Source of the DNA: Siphonodentalium dalli
Lineage: Eukaryota; Mollusca; Scaphopoda; Gadilida; Siphonodentaliidae
Length of the DNA: 64,000 nt
NCBI GenBank assembly: GCA_032622095.1
Contig: CP136066.1
Span: forward strand, 63,582,609 to 63,646,608
Direction: 5' to 3'
Shown here: positions 11,900 through 24,800 of the stretch, one piece after another
Numbering within the stretch: the first letter of the stretch is position 1
Layout of the letters: every line of letters starts with the position of its first letter
Translations under genes and position numbers: made by a program
The notes under the pieces: generated by a model
Databases searched by the model: none
What the model was told of the DNA's origin: nothing
The model's input: the letters and a program-made list of their open reading frames with translations, nothing else

Positions 11900-12340
11900 A
11901 ATTCACCATTTGTTCACGATGGAATACATCGATCCTGTTCTTGGTTCTGATGTGAGAGTCATCCGTGTATTGGAACAGATGGATTTGGTGTTATGGAGGG
12001 CTCTTTCCTGGGCAGTATATGGCACTGTGCATTGGCACATATGCGCAGTTTCAACTTTTCACTGCTGTCTCTACGCTGTGGGCTTCCAACCCTAACGAGT
12101 TCATGACATACGATCCATGCGATGTACGCTGGATCGGTACAACATAATTGTTGTTGCATGCAGCGGCAACTATTCTACAGAGGAGGATCTGGTTCTGGTC
12201 ACAGATCATTCCACCACTCATCGAGGGAACCGTTTTATTACGGTTCAACGGGAATTAGGAGGAATTAGAATTCCTCAAGACACCTTATCCAGTAACCGTG
12301 TAATAAAACATAATTTGGTAAAGATTATTCTTACATAAGA
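11900..12340 (+). other. Overlapping short open frames, unrecognised
   Basis: The frames here (61, 60 and 73 codons in three registers) have less AT-rich composition than their surroundings, as if an old coding region had shifted frame. They contain GGLFPGQYMALC and STEEDLVLVTDHSTTHRGN. I do not recognise a family. Position downstream of the Polinton genes makes a further Polinton remnant one option, but nothing in the sequence proves it. Confidence 0.2.
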
Positions 12341-12699
12341 TTGTACATTTCACAACGCTACCAATATATTCGAAGACTTTCGATTTTGTTAAAAATGCAC
12401 TGGTAGTTGACATGACGCAATAGTGCCGCCCCAAGTTAAAAATTAGCAAAACATACCCTATTGTTGGCTGAGATAATAGGCTGAGTTATAATTTCCAAAT
12501 TCGGAGTTCATTTTAGAAATATAGCTTGGGCGAATATAGTGACAGTCAGGAGTAATGAATCGCATAGCATGGTGAATCATGATTCGTCTAAATTGGATTG
12601 ATCATTTCACTGTGCCTTCAAAATTAGATTAGCACATGTGTAAGTATTAAGAATTACCACACACAGGAAAGAATGAGATTGTGTGGTATTCATGTATGT

Positions 12700-12726
12700 G
12701 TGTGCGAGGGTGTGTGTGTGTGTGTA
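12700..12726. repeat. TG microsatellite
   Basis: An imperfect GT/TG run (GTGTGTGCGAGGGTGTGTG and more) upstream of exon 1 of the ZU5/Death gene. Confidence 0.8.
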
Positions 12727-13304
12727 ATAAATCGTGAACGCAATTTATCAAAACACAAATAAATTCTAAACTTGACCAACGTTGTTTAAATTTACATACT
12801 TTGTGGCGGAGGCTGATTAAAGCTGGAAATTAGATTTGGTTATCTTTATCAGAGCCACATACTCGCGAAATGTACTGCGATTTCTGCAACCGCATCACTG
12901 CGTTTACTTCTCCTTAAGGTTACATATACATGTAGTTGCTGTTCACACAACATCAAATAAAAAAATTCCGTGAATGTTCAGCGTGATCTGATGCGGAATT
13001 TGAAGTCGTTGAAAACCAGGTGTTTGCCTCCTCGACCGTTTGGGATGAAGAATACATTTACTTGAAAACTTGCCATGACGAAGATTGAACATTGAATATG
13101 ATCAACATTTGAGAGACATGGGGTTTTTATAGCTCATCAGAGTCACATTGCATGTTTTTATATTTTTCAGCCACATCTACGATACACAGAACAGGCGAAT
13201 CTAAACACAAACAAGAGAACCCACAAATAAGAGAGCGAACTGCATATAGCACAATCAGTACACTCTAGAGCGTATACTTGAGAATAACCATACAGATACG
13301 AGAA

Positions 13305-13707
13305 ATGCCGCGTCCAAAGCTAGAAACACATGTCTCTGACGCACTGCATGACGGAACACGACTACTTAATCCTGTCATTCAATCCCGCAAAGAAATGGGG
13401 AGAAAACTTGACGACTCTACAACAACTGCTGCAGCAGCGGTGTTTGAAAGGAATCCGCGGGAAATCGCAACACCAACCGGTAGCACAACATCAATATCTG
13501 AGGAAAGACATGGACCACTGGAAACAGACAGCGGTGACGAAAGATATGTATATGATACCCCGTTAAATGTAGAACATATTCGTGACGTAAGAAATGTACA
13601 TGATGGCACCACTGCTGTGGAGATAAGGACGCCGGAATGCGGGGGTGTTGAAAGATTATGCCAAAATACTACAAGAACTGAACTGTTGAGTGTGTATGGT
13701 ATAAAAG
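13305..13707 (+). CDS. ZU5/Death gene, exon 1 (N-terminal, candidate)
   Basis: An ATG in a fair context (AGAAATGC) opens a frame with balanced codon use, unlike the AT-rich flanks. It encodes 134 residues rich in Ser, Thr, Glu and Arg, starting MPRPKLETHVSDALHDGTRL, with no domain I recognise and probably disordered. The frame would run to a stop near 13727, but AAAAG|GTGACA at 13708 is an acceptable donor. Its phase (one base left over) is exactly what exon 2 needs, creating an Ala codon. A strong acceptor (TATTTTTCAG) ends at 13170, so 13171-13304 may be 5' UTR of the same exon. The link to exon 2 across 12.7 kb is inference from phase, strand and composition. Confidence 0.5.
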
Positions 13708-13737
13708 GTGACAAACACGACGCTTGATACTATATAC

Positions 13738-16330
13738 AATATAGAAATTGGGATTGCAAGAGATTTGCAGTAAGGTATAAGGGGGAAGATGGGTGGTCTA
13801 ATTTGTTACACCCTCTCGTATTTTGTACTGGAGACTTTAAAATCCCCGAAGTAAGCTGTGTAGCAATTGTAAACATATTTTAATTGGAAAAAACACCATA
13901 TCTATGTTATTGGGACCTCATATAGGCCTTATTGGAGACGGCATTCAGTTATGACATGTCGCATATGGGACAGTAAGGTTAAAAACTTCCTGCCCGACAA
14001 CCTTAGGAAAAAACTATATGCATGGCTATTTTTTATAAACTTAGTGAAATCAGGAATCATTCATTTTTATCAAAATAATAAGTAAATATAGACTGGAGAT
14101 CAGTGTGGAAACTTAAACAATTGTGTTAATAAAACAGTTCAGAAAATGTCTAACTGAACAAAATTAGGTTTTTCCTTTATGAACTTATGAAACAACATTA
14201 AATTTTAAATTTCTTAATATAAGCTAGATATTTCTTGATAAAACTTAACATAAATATTGTACAAAAACACTGATACATCAAAGAGACTGGAAACTCCAAC
14301 AGTCTTGTAAGCATAAAAAGCTTCAAGAAAATGTAAAACTGAAATAAATAGACTTGTCCTGTTGTAACTGAGACCTAGTCATTGTATGCATGGAAAGAGA
14401 GCGAGCAACTGTCTCAAACAATAGTGTAACTATTAATGTGTCTCTAATTTCGAAATATGTCAACTCTAGTTGAAGTGGAGATTATATTGGAACTGATATG
14501 TCATGGACATTCTACAAATTGTCAGCAGTGACTCGAAATTCAAGATCGAGTTCAAGGAATTACGACCGAATAGCCAATACACAAGTTTGGTTCATTATAT
14601 AGCTTGCAGATATCACTGAATAGGTATAAACCTTTTTGTAAAATTGGATGTATATACCTTGTACTAGTGCTAACATATACAGTTATCAGCTTCTGGTGAC
14701 ATACTGTAATCTTCTAGTACATAGATGCATTATAATTTCCAGTGGTATGAGCGATGTAAGTGGGGTTTTATGCGGTTTCAGACCAAAATTAGTAAACATT
14801 TGGGCGATTGGGTGTCATAAAATTGGGAGTAAACAAAATATTGTTGCAGGTTTGGGTATGGCGGGTCCCGGAAAATGCCAGATGCAAACAAACTGCATAC
14901 CTTCCTGCAAACGTTTTGCACCCCCGATCGATATCTCTATTAGTTTAAGGTTAAATGTATTAACTTTAGCTAATTTTAAGGGATCAGTCATTCGGGGAAC
15001 AAGTTATGAAACTCTCCCAACAACATATTGACATATACCGAAAACAGAATAGTGGATGACACTAACAACTTGTGTACACTAACTCAAGTTTGGTTGTAAG
15101 TTACACCACGTATGGTCAAACTTTATAGAACTTATGAACCCAATTATTTAGACAGTAAGTGTGCATTATTTGAAGGACTACTGTGCATAATTTAAATAAT
15201 CCACACTTCTTATGGGGTGTAGAAATAATGCACACTTGCGATTTGACAATATATTGCGATCATCATTTGACAATATAGCGTTCGTGGCATACGTACATTT
15301 AAAGGACGCCGCCGATGGGGTACAATTTAGGTGGACTATCTACATGCAATGAACAATCACAGAATGAACAATCAGAGATAGAACTAAAGTTTATCATCAT
15401 ACAAATTATTTATTCATTATTTATCACTCACTGTTTGTAAGGTCTGTGGTTTGAAATAATACAGCACATATGTATGTTAGAATTGTTCTCATTGTTGGAT
15501 TTTCCAACCAGTAATTAGTGTGAATTTGTTTTATACCATCAGTTGCAAAATGTTCTACTTTTTGTAAAAATGGTGGTCAGAAAAGGCCATCTGTTAAAAA
15601 TTTCCAAGTGTTGGAAAGTTTGAGGTACCAGTTGGAGTGAGCAAACCCAATGCGGTGAGGGGGTACGCAAATGGACTGTTGCAAACTTGAGGGAGTGCTG
15701 TTGGAAATTCCAAGGTGGACACCTCCCCGTCAACAGAGACCCTCCCTGGAAACATATGGCCAGTTAACAGACACATATACACAAAGCAAACATTCTAAAG
15801 CAGGGGCGCAAATGTTGGGGCGGGGTATAAATAATCCTCAATAACAGATAGAGAAATAGTTGGGTAAAAGATGATAGATATTGGAATAATTACCTTCCGA
15901 ATATTTAATAAATTCATCAGATAATTGCATCGACAGTATATATTACGTATATATACTACGTTATATTTTATAACAGCGAAAAAATATTTATTATGTTTGC
16001 GTATATCGAAGTTTAATTTCGAACAAATCTGTACTGGACAGCACTATATGCCTGGACAATTGTTACCACGATAAATTACACACAAATTCACACGAGCCGT
16101 GTCAATAGACGTAGTCCTGCTGTATTCCTATGACTATTTTCCCCATAAAAACTTTTGTAAACTCATTTATCGGATTTTCATCTGTATCAATGTAATTTCT
16201 CATTGTATATTATAAATCTGTGTTTTTAAGCCGGTTAATGGGCTCGTAACAGGACATTGGTCAATTAAATGTTCTCGGGTTACGCCCTCGATCCTCTTGT
16301 TTACGAATGTCCAGTAGCTCGCTGTTAACT
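13738..16330. other. Intron 1, first part: no gene seen
   Basis: No coding frame here looks real. Two items stand out: an inverted pair at about 15161 and 15225 (AAGTGTGCATTATTT and its complement), and 15590-15780, which holds CCAAGTGTTGGAAA and TTGGAAATTCCAAG motifs like those in the hAT-type element at 54544-55670. Confidence 0.5.
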
Positions 16331-16332
16331 CT

Positions 16333-16515
16333 GACATAATGACGATCAAAGAGACCTGGTGCATACCAACATAATGGCCGTCATGGACGCCATCTTGTCT
16401 GACGTCTTTTCTGCCACTTTTTTCTTGTTAACAAGTGAAACAAAATTAGAGGAGAACTTAAGGAAGAAAAATAGTGGGGTAAAGTTGAGTCCTGTGGGGT
16501 CTATCAAAGGCCCTT
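16333..16515. repeat. Solo remnant of the GTCCRGG-ended inverted-repeat family
   Basis: GATCAAAGAGACCTGGTGCA ... GGACGCCATCTTGTCTG ... TTGTTAACAAGTGAAA ... AAAGTTGAGTCCTG matches the right ends at 26230-26441 and 63530-63745 in the same orientation. It breaks off before the terminal GTCCAGG. Confidence 0.6.
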
Positions 16516-16976
16516 CAACAATGTTTATCCATTATGGAACTTTTCCGATTAAATACCAATTTTGCAAGGGGATACGATACTTGTTGTCCTTGTAAATGAT
16601 GTATTTTCTATATAGCGAAGACATTTTGTGCGGCTAATACGAAACATGAACTCGCAAAATACAGTGTTCTATCCAGCAGTTCTATCCTTGGCGTTCAACA
16701 ATTACTATCCATTATGCAAAATACATTTTATGTCCGGGTCATTTTTTTTTTCTGATCAAAATTAATTCATATTATACAGACACATTTTTCGGTTCCTTTA
16801 ATAACTTAATGCACTGCGCGTCAGCGTGAATAATGTAACTTAGTCACAACGAAACTGATTCTAGTTAGGACGACACGAAGTGGAGTCCTAGTTTATGTAG
16901 TAAAATTCGTCTGTGCTCTGCGACAAGCAGTGTATTTATTTATTTTGTAATTCCACTAAATACACTGTATATACCA

Positions 16977-17700
16977 GGCTGTGGCGGAGGTCGGTGCCAC
17001 CGGAGAGCGCAGAATTGCGACTGGTATTTTCTGATAGGTATTCTCCAGGGGCATTATGACATTGGAGGTGATCAGCGATCTGCTGGGGCATAGAGATACC
17101 ACAGCCTGTTTACCATTTTTTTTTCTCTCAAAATTTGACTAAAATATTTTAATTCACCAACAAAATACATATAAATTCACAAATTAGGTTTGGAAATATA
17201 TTCCAAGCGTTTTTATATTGCACAATATCGTGTCTATAAATATAATGAGAACTGATAGTTTTCGTTTCATGCAAAATATATTTTTTTCTGAATAAAACGT
17301 ATTTTTTCATTAAAAATATCGCAAATTTCCAAAATTTGGCCGCACATTACATACGATAACGGCTAAGTGAAATAGGCGAGGACACTGAATGTGCATTCAA
17401 ATACTGACACAATGAATATGCTATACGATGTATTAAGAATCAATGTGAAATTCCAATTCGAGTAGTGGGGATATTATATAATGTTTCCCCTACCCCAAAT
17501 TTCTCGATTTTTCTAGATTTTTCAAAAAATGACAAAAAAGCTATTTTTTTGGAAATATCAAACCAATGTGCATAATTTTACGAATCGTCTTCGTAAGTAT
17601 ATATATCAAGTGTATACACGCCACAAAGCAAACTTTAGGAATATATGTCTGATTTTTTGTTTTTTAAAGCGCTCATTTTATGGTGTTTTCCAATCATAAA
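16977..17700. repeat. Left terminal inverted repeat of the 4.6 kb element
   Basis: Complementary to 20880-21583. The outer 130 bases are the best conserved. The inner part is AT-rich and includes a shared TTTACGAAT / ATTCGTAA block near 17575. Confidence 0.75.
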
Positions 17701-18092
17701 TGCCTACAAGTTAAAATTGTGTAGCCGGCATTGATATAAAAATTGATCAAATATACCATAAATTGCCATAATCTATATCATGTTAATTGGGTGATGCATC
17801 TGCACTCACTGCGACTCATAGCCATGTCCTAAATAAACGGGAAGGTATCCACTTCCTATCTCCTCGACATTTTACTTATATTGACATGATACACGAATGT
17901 GATAAGTGCATGCTGCTCTGCCAGTATCAACAAACGTAATTAAAATAATCAACTGAAATACAACAGATCTTCTGAATTGATCTGGTTTGCATAACACACA
18001 ACAAAAGAAAAAGAATCACTAATGGTATGTGATACAGGATACATATATAACGGACAGGCTACACCATAGACTGTGCTCGATTATCACTGATT

Positions 18093-20645
18093 TTAAATGG
18101 CACTGTCTTCATCATCTCCGTAAGACACATCGAGGTAACAATCCATTAGGAAACCCTGTATATCATCAGGGAATGCCTTTTCGATCAATTTAATTTGGAA
18201 ATCTTCCGTCCAACCATTAATGAACAAAGGGGGTATTTCCACTTGCCTCGTGCCTGCTAATCGCCAAATTCTTGCAAAAATGTTTGCACGGATACTGTAG
18301 TTCACTGATGCATTACATGGTGGTAACAATGAAATGTCATTAGCTTTTTTGGCCCAAAGACATTCTCTTTCAAATATTGCTTTCGAGCAGCATTGACCAT
18401 TTAGAGGCGACACCCATAACGTAAGCATACGTATTACTCGAGCTCTTCTGCAACCTTACTTTCAAAGAGTCCATGATTATCCCAACGTAATAAATGTCCC
18501 AATAAAGTTGTCACATTTCTCCAATGTCTTCCAGCATACACTTTTATGTTTACGAAAAACGACGAGATGTAGTCATTTCCGGTAAATGTATGGAATACTA
18601 TCAAAGCTTTCATTTTATCTTTGCCCAAGTCACCCAGCTTGATATATACACTTGCGTTGTATCCCGCTCCCATAAAAACCTGATTCACCCTTCCCAGGTC
18701 ACTTCAAATTATTAGTAACTATGCGTGTGCCATCAACGTTAGCTAGGCTAAGTGGAACGCGGCATTAAGGGTGTGCAAGAACGTTATAAAAATCTATAAC
18801 TTGCTCAGACTTCACTGAGGCAGACAGCAACACCCCTATAATATTCCTATTGGCTTCGATGCGACGCGATTCTATATTCCGTTTCACCGTGACGCTCTTA
18901 TTTACTCTTGCGAATAATTTCAAGTTTGTTCTAGAAACTTCCATTCTTCTCTTGGGACGATCTTGTTTGAAAAAGTTGTATGAAGAGTGGAACTTAAATG
19001 GAAGAGTGACGTCTTCTCAAGATCTTTATTGAAAGGATTAATGTACTCGGTTTTCAAAACAGTAACTAAATCTGACAAGTTTCTCCGATTTCAGAATTTG
19101 ATATGGCCGCATCGGTTATATTTGGAACTGTGATTATCTACGTTGGCTAATTTCTAAAGTGCCTATGTATTCTTAGCTTGTTCTGGGCGTTTTAATGCCA
19201 ACTTCAAAATACTATCTGAAGCAAACTGTTTGATTCCACCGGCTGTTTTTGGCTTTCCTGTTCAAAGTTTGTTCGCATCTCTGGTCTATCACTACCCTTA
19301 ACTGAACTTTATCTTGAGCTTGTACCGACATCCCTTTTCACGCAGAAGTTTCTTAAAACCAGAACACAAGCTTGCAATGTGCTTCAGTACTTCAACATAA
19401 TGCGACCCATACTGCGACTTGCATAATTGGTCTTCTGAATTTCAAAATATAATGGAACAAAATATTCCTAGCAAAATAAGAGCAAATCAAATATATTTTC
19501 GTGTACTGCGCGCCAAGTGTTGAAGATCAATTAGGTCTAAATACAGAGTGAGTCAGAACTGTGCAGTTTGACTGAACTTCCCCTGCCGAATGTCTTGTTT
19601 GAACAATTAGTATTTGCCAATGAAATCAACATATTGAACTGATGCCGGGTCATATATGAAATCCGAATCCCTGACTGACTGAACTAAGACTTCTTATATC
19701 TGGTTGTCATGCTCCAACAAGAATATTTCTAACAGTAGCCTTTCTCGTGCTTCCAGCAATGCACTATGAACAGTCCAACACCGTTATAATGCTTTCCAGA
19801 AAACACCATTCACGCCCCCTGAAGAGCAAACACCTGCTTGAATCACAATGTCCTCAAACCCAGAATCTTTCACAATACCCCCGATTAAACCAAAATTCTC
19901 CTTAATGAAATGGAAATCTCCCAAATGGATAACAACATTATTGAAGCGTTGTGGGAAATTCAAACCAACTTGTATGCATTAATTGCTGCACCGACATCCA
20001 GGATCACATTAACTTATGGCATGTTAACTTCTACGGCGAGTTTCTGAATATGTAGGCCTACCACACAATGCTCGATTGTTTTGAAATTGGTGACTTTAGA
20101 ACCGACGGGTGGTAGACATGTTAATACTGCTTTCTTAGGACCTTCTGATGAAGCATGTTGTCGTTCTAAATTATGGCACCCTGCATATCTTATCACGGTC
20201 TGATCGCTAGCATTTATTTTCCTAACAATGACACAGAACATATGCATTGTCGTAGGTTTCATTGGAAAATGACTCGTTGATTAAATCAACTCCAACTAAA
20301 CCATGGAAGGTGAACTTTTTGATCCAAAATTATGTCCAATTCCTCGCTTGTTTCAGGTTCAGATTTTTTTCTGTCAAACTTAACTGTTTCTTTTAAATAT
20401 AAGGGAACATGGGACTCTTCTTGGAAAGCTACAAGGTTGGTGTAATTAAGAGCCCCATTTCAATTTGTGTCTCCAAGTTCATGTCAGAGTTGACGACCCA
20501 AAAGTATGTCAGAACAGTTTGTGTTTTATCTGATGTTTTAATGGCAATGTCCCACTAGATATTGCAAGTAGCTGTGCCTTTTCAGCCTGTGTGGTCTCGA
20601 TCTCGCATACTAAATTGTAATCAATGCAATGGCCTAAATGATTTG
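18093..20645 (-). pseudogene. Decayed gene of a widespread unnamed invertebrate family (FHA(L/F)TGCD type)
   Basis: Read on the minus strand, conserved blocks appear in order through several frames. HLGHCIDYNLVCEIE is near 20640-20595 and MKPTTMHMF near 20260. HLGDFHFIKENFGLIGG is near 19930-19885, followed by an AGVCSSGGVNG block near 19850. VFHTFTGND is near 18600, where relatives commonly have FHALTGCD, and LLPPCNASVNYSIRANIFAR lies in the last open frame, which ends at 18093. From memory of sequence databases, proteins with this series of blocks are common, multi-copy and uncharacterised in corals, molluscs and fish. I know no proven function. Stops and shifts make this copy dead. It occupies most of the interior of the element, in antisense relative to the window, which suggests that the family is transposon-encoded. 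Confidence 0.65.
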
Positions 20646-20879
20646 CTACCTGTATAGGTTTCTTTTGGTCAGTAATATTATGCAGACCGAGAACATGTTT
20701 TGTGGTAATGACTTTCCCGCATATGATTAGGAAGGATGGCGAAGTAAATGTTTGTTTTAATTTTATTTTATTAAATATGTTTGAAAATAGTCATGTCGAT
20801 TACTGATACATTATGCTATAAATGCTATTGAGATTGTGAAATTACGATGCATTATACAGCAATACGGTAGGAATTTGGT

Positions 20880-21583
20880 TTGAATGTTGAAAACCCATAT
20901 AATTCGATTTTTTTCTTCAAAATAATTAGGCATATATATTCCTAAAGTGTACAATGTAGATTGTTTACACTTGAATACATCTATTTACGAATTTGATTCG
21001 TAAAAACATACCCAGTGGTCAAATATTTCGCCAACAATTTCACTTTCTGTAATTTTTTGAAAACTCTAGAAAAATCAGGAAATTTGGGGTAGGGGAAATA
21101 TTACGTAAGATCTCAACTAAACGGATAAGAATTGCACATTGGGTTTTAGTACATCTTGTAACACAATCTTTGTGTCAGTTTGTTAATGTACATTCAGAGT
21201 CTTAGCCTATTTGGTTTAGAAGTTATCGCATCTTATGTGTGGTACAAATTTTGAAATTTTTGATATTTTTCAAATATACAAATATATTTTGGCTGAAAAA
21301 AAAACTGTCCGTTCTTTATTGAACGTATATATGAGAGCTTGTGCAATATAAAACGCTTGGAATATATTTTTAAACCTATTTTCTGAATTTATATTTATTT
21401 TTTTGTAAATTAAAATATTTTCGGAAATTTCGAGAGAAAAAATTGGTAAACAGGCTGTGGTATCGCTATGCCCCAGCAGATCGCTGATCACCTCCAATGT
21501 CATAATGCCCTTAGACAATATCTATCAGGAAATACCAGTCGCAATTGCTGCGCTCTCCGGTGGCACGTACCTCCGCCACAGCC
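20880..21583. repeat. Right terminal inverted repeat of the 4.6 kb element
   Basis: Mirror of 16977-17700 as described there. The end ACCTCCGCCACAGCC is at 21569-21583. Confidence 0.75.
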
Positions 21584-21884
21584 ATGTTTGGGATCGTGGT
21601 ATGATTCGCCACCAAACAGTTCTTCTCTTCAACTAGAATGTCAAACATGACATCACTGTGGCGACTCCTTTTCTTTGCGGGTAGCGGGTAGCCATTTTGA
21701 GTCTCTTTCTTCAGTTCTAGCATGATATTAACCAATTTGCCGGTGATTGGAATAATGAGGCTTTGAAAGTTCGGAAAGTTTGAGGGGTTGGTTGCATTTC
21801 ATTGATAGCATGTACCACGATTTGTGTGGTACAATTCAGAATATCGAGAATTGTACCACAAAAATACGTACATGGGAACACAGC

Positions 21885-24800
21885 CACATGGGGACCATAA
21901 TATACATTCATTGCGGGATATTTTTGTCCGATATCACGTTTTCCCAAATGCCGGTATAATACATGTAGGTCAAAGCCGAATCTACGTTAATAACGCGATG
22001 TAATGTTTCGAATCAATGAATGTTATTGCTATTATAACAACACACATGCGTATATATGTGCAGGAGATACTCGAGCTAGGATTTCTCTTATACCTGAGTT
22101 GATGTATATTTGCCCAAATCCAAGATGGCGGCCAAAATGGCCACCAGAAATAAAAAATAGCCGAAAATTGCCGATTTTAACATCAGTGAGCATTATTGTC
22201 ATGAAAACTCCACACCTGCTTACTATTGTGAGTTGGGAACACTTAGGCGAAGAACTTTCATTGTACCATATCCAAATAAAAGTACCCCAAATCCAAAATG
22301 GCGCCCACAATGGCGGACAGATTTTGAAAAATCACCGAAATTCCCTCATATTCACATCATTGGGCATTATTGTCGAGACAACTCCACCCATGCTTACAGT
22401 TGAGTTGGAAATACTGAGGTGAAGTAATTACCTTACATCTCATGCAAGAAATTGTTTTCCAAATCATAGATGGCGGCCAAAATGGCGACCGAAATTTGAA
22501 AACAAGTCTACATTCCTTTACTTTCTTACGATGGGCGTTATTGTTTCGCGATTTTTATCCACCATTACATGTTGATATGGAATAGTGACATGAAGTATTC
22601 ATTAGGGTTTGGCAATTGATACTCACAGCCAAGATCACTGCTAAATTGGCGGCTAGAAATTGAAAAGAAATCGATATTTTCACATATTAATTTCAACTTT
22701 TTGTCATAATATCGGTATGTATGGACGAAACTGTACATACACCATCTACTAGTTCAACTTGAAGGTATCAAAACGCATAACATAGCTCGTATCCTTCTGG
22801 AAAGATGAAAACCACAATTAATATCGAGATGTGGCATTTCGAAATCCATTCTCCACTTAGCGCCGATAATGGCCGTAAGCGTAGGTGCGCCGAATAGTTA
22901 TATCAGAACAATTACCTGATAACATATTCTGATTTGCCACGTCACGTCCATAATTATCTGGACCAGCTTCCATTTCTTTGTCTGATAAATCTAGGTCGCT
23001 CACACCGACAAAGTATTCACCACTTCCTGGGAGTTGGGTCCCTCTAATCATAACGTTTCAAACAATTCATTTTCCGGTGTCTAGCTTTTATTTGCTAAAT
23101 ATGATATTTGTGCGTCATCTACAACTATGAAGGTATATGACCGATGAGTATACAAGCTTACAGAAGGTCATCTCTATGTATGTTGCTCATACCCCATGGG
23201 GATAACGACATGTACACCTGGTGAACCAGTTAGCTAGTCACTTCTCAAAAGATGGGCCGTCAACTCACAAACTCAGCGAAGGTATTGGCATATGTGGACA
23301 ACTTCGACAGTGTTTCGAAGGTTGCTAGCTGTCTCATTCCCTTGGACAGATGTCTATCTGCTACGGAGAAGACCATAGTGTATAGACTACACACACTTCT
23401 TGACCATGATCCGAAGCAAATTGTGTGACGCCCCGCATTTGTCTCGTCGAATATCTCCCAGCGGTGCTAGTTTATGGACATGCGCCATGATAGTGGGAAT
23501 GAAATGGGCCACGGTATACACCACCCTACACCTGGTGCATGTTTAAGATATAGAATGTCATGCGTGTCGGTTTTATTTGGTGTGGTAAGATTGTATTTCC
23601 ACATCCGTTTCGAAGCCTTTCTGATTCAACTACGTACATTTTTGTCTGGATAATACGCTAGCCTCCCTCAAAACAGTCGGATGGACTGAAGGATAATGTC
23701 TTTATAGCACGAATGTATGCATTTTTGTTTTATCCTCTCCCAGGGTTAGTGACAGTATGTTGGCGGTATTATTCAAGAAAATGTCAGGAACTGTGGTGCA
23801 TTTATTTAACTATGTATTTAAAGAACAATTTATTTACAGTCTCGATGGCAATGGCTGTGGACGTTGGGGAACGCGACGTTTATGGTCATATAGCTTTATA
23901 TATATAACTTTAGAATATAGCAGTTAATGTCTCATGCAGGAAAATGTTCGCAATGGTGATGTTACCAAGAAATCACTTGGTGTACCAACGTTTGTTGAAC
24001 TGAATGCAAGAGCTCATCAACGTAACTTTCCTCTGGATGTTCTTCACGTTGAACATTTCACCCTTTTGTTGATGGCATTTGTACTTTCTTGAACCATACC
24101 ACCCAGCGTGAGTATGACATATCAACCAACTATCAAAGGTATCGCCTTTAAGACTACACCCCAGTCTTGGTGGGGCTATACAGCAGTAGCCAATGGCACA
24201 CGCCTGGTCCAGCTGTTTAAGAACGGCTTCCAAACGGATGGGAACATACAATCTCAGCATACAAGGAAAGCAAAGCCACACATGAGATCCTGTCTGAATC
24301 TAAAACATAACAAAATAAGGGGCGGTGTAGTCATGGTCCAATTTCATTTCCACTATCATGACACCGTGTGTATTGTTATCATCTGCTTGGATCTGTTCGG
24401 TGAGGCGATTGCTGGACGCCAACAAGCTTGTTCTTATGATCATGTTCAATGAGTTTGGGTATATTATGCATAATGGTCTTCTACGCCTTAGTAGAAATGC
24501 ATCCGTCAAATATCGGGCTTTCAGCATTAGAAGCCATATTCAGAAGTTGTCAGGGTACGTCAGTGCATTAGATGAGTATATGAATTGATGAACCATATAT
24601 TGGGAAGTAGCTGTTTGGGAAGATCACCAGGTGTACACGTTGTTATCCCCATTGGGCCTCCATATCTGACAATACGCATATAGATAGGTCCTTCTGAAAG
24701 CTAGTATACGCATCGACCGAATACCTTTCTAGTGTATCGCACAAGATGACACCTATACCCCATATGTAGCATCTGAATTATACCATAAGCTATACCACGA

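Larger units (their letters stand above)
16977..21583. mobile_element. 4.6 kb DNA element with about 0.7 kb terminal inverted repeats
   Basis: The left end, GGCTGTGGCGGAGGT at 16977, is mirrored by ACCTCCGCCACAGCC ending at 21583. The match continues inward with high identity over the first 130 bases (GACATTGGAGGTGATCAGCG, ATCTGCTGGGGCATAG). It goes on more loosely through AT-rich sequence to about 17700 and 20880 (shared: TTTCCCCTACCCCAAATTTC and TACCACAGCCTGTTTACCA). Between the repeats lies one decayed antisense gene (18093-20645). The flanks (TATATACCA and ATGTTTGGG) show no obvious target duplication. A gene of one family held between long inverted repeats is what a DNA transposon looks like. 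The superfamily is unknown to me. Confidence 0.8.

Noticed and set aside
14648-15031. Plus-strand frame of 127 codons in intron 1
   Set aside because: Composition is like the flanks and no motif is visible; lies inside the large intron without splice support.
22003-22422. Pair of 139-codon frames (22003-22422 plus strand and 25490-25909 minus strand) that resemble each other
   Set aside because: They are the same repeat arm read in opposite orientation; similarity comes from the inverted repeat, and stops occur in other copies such as 63300-63480.
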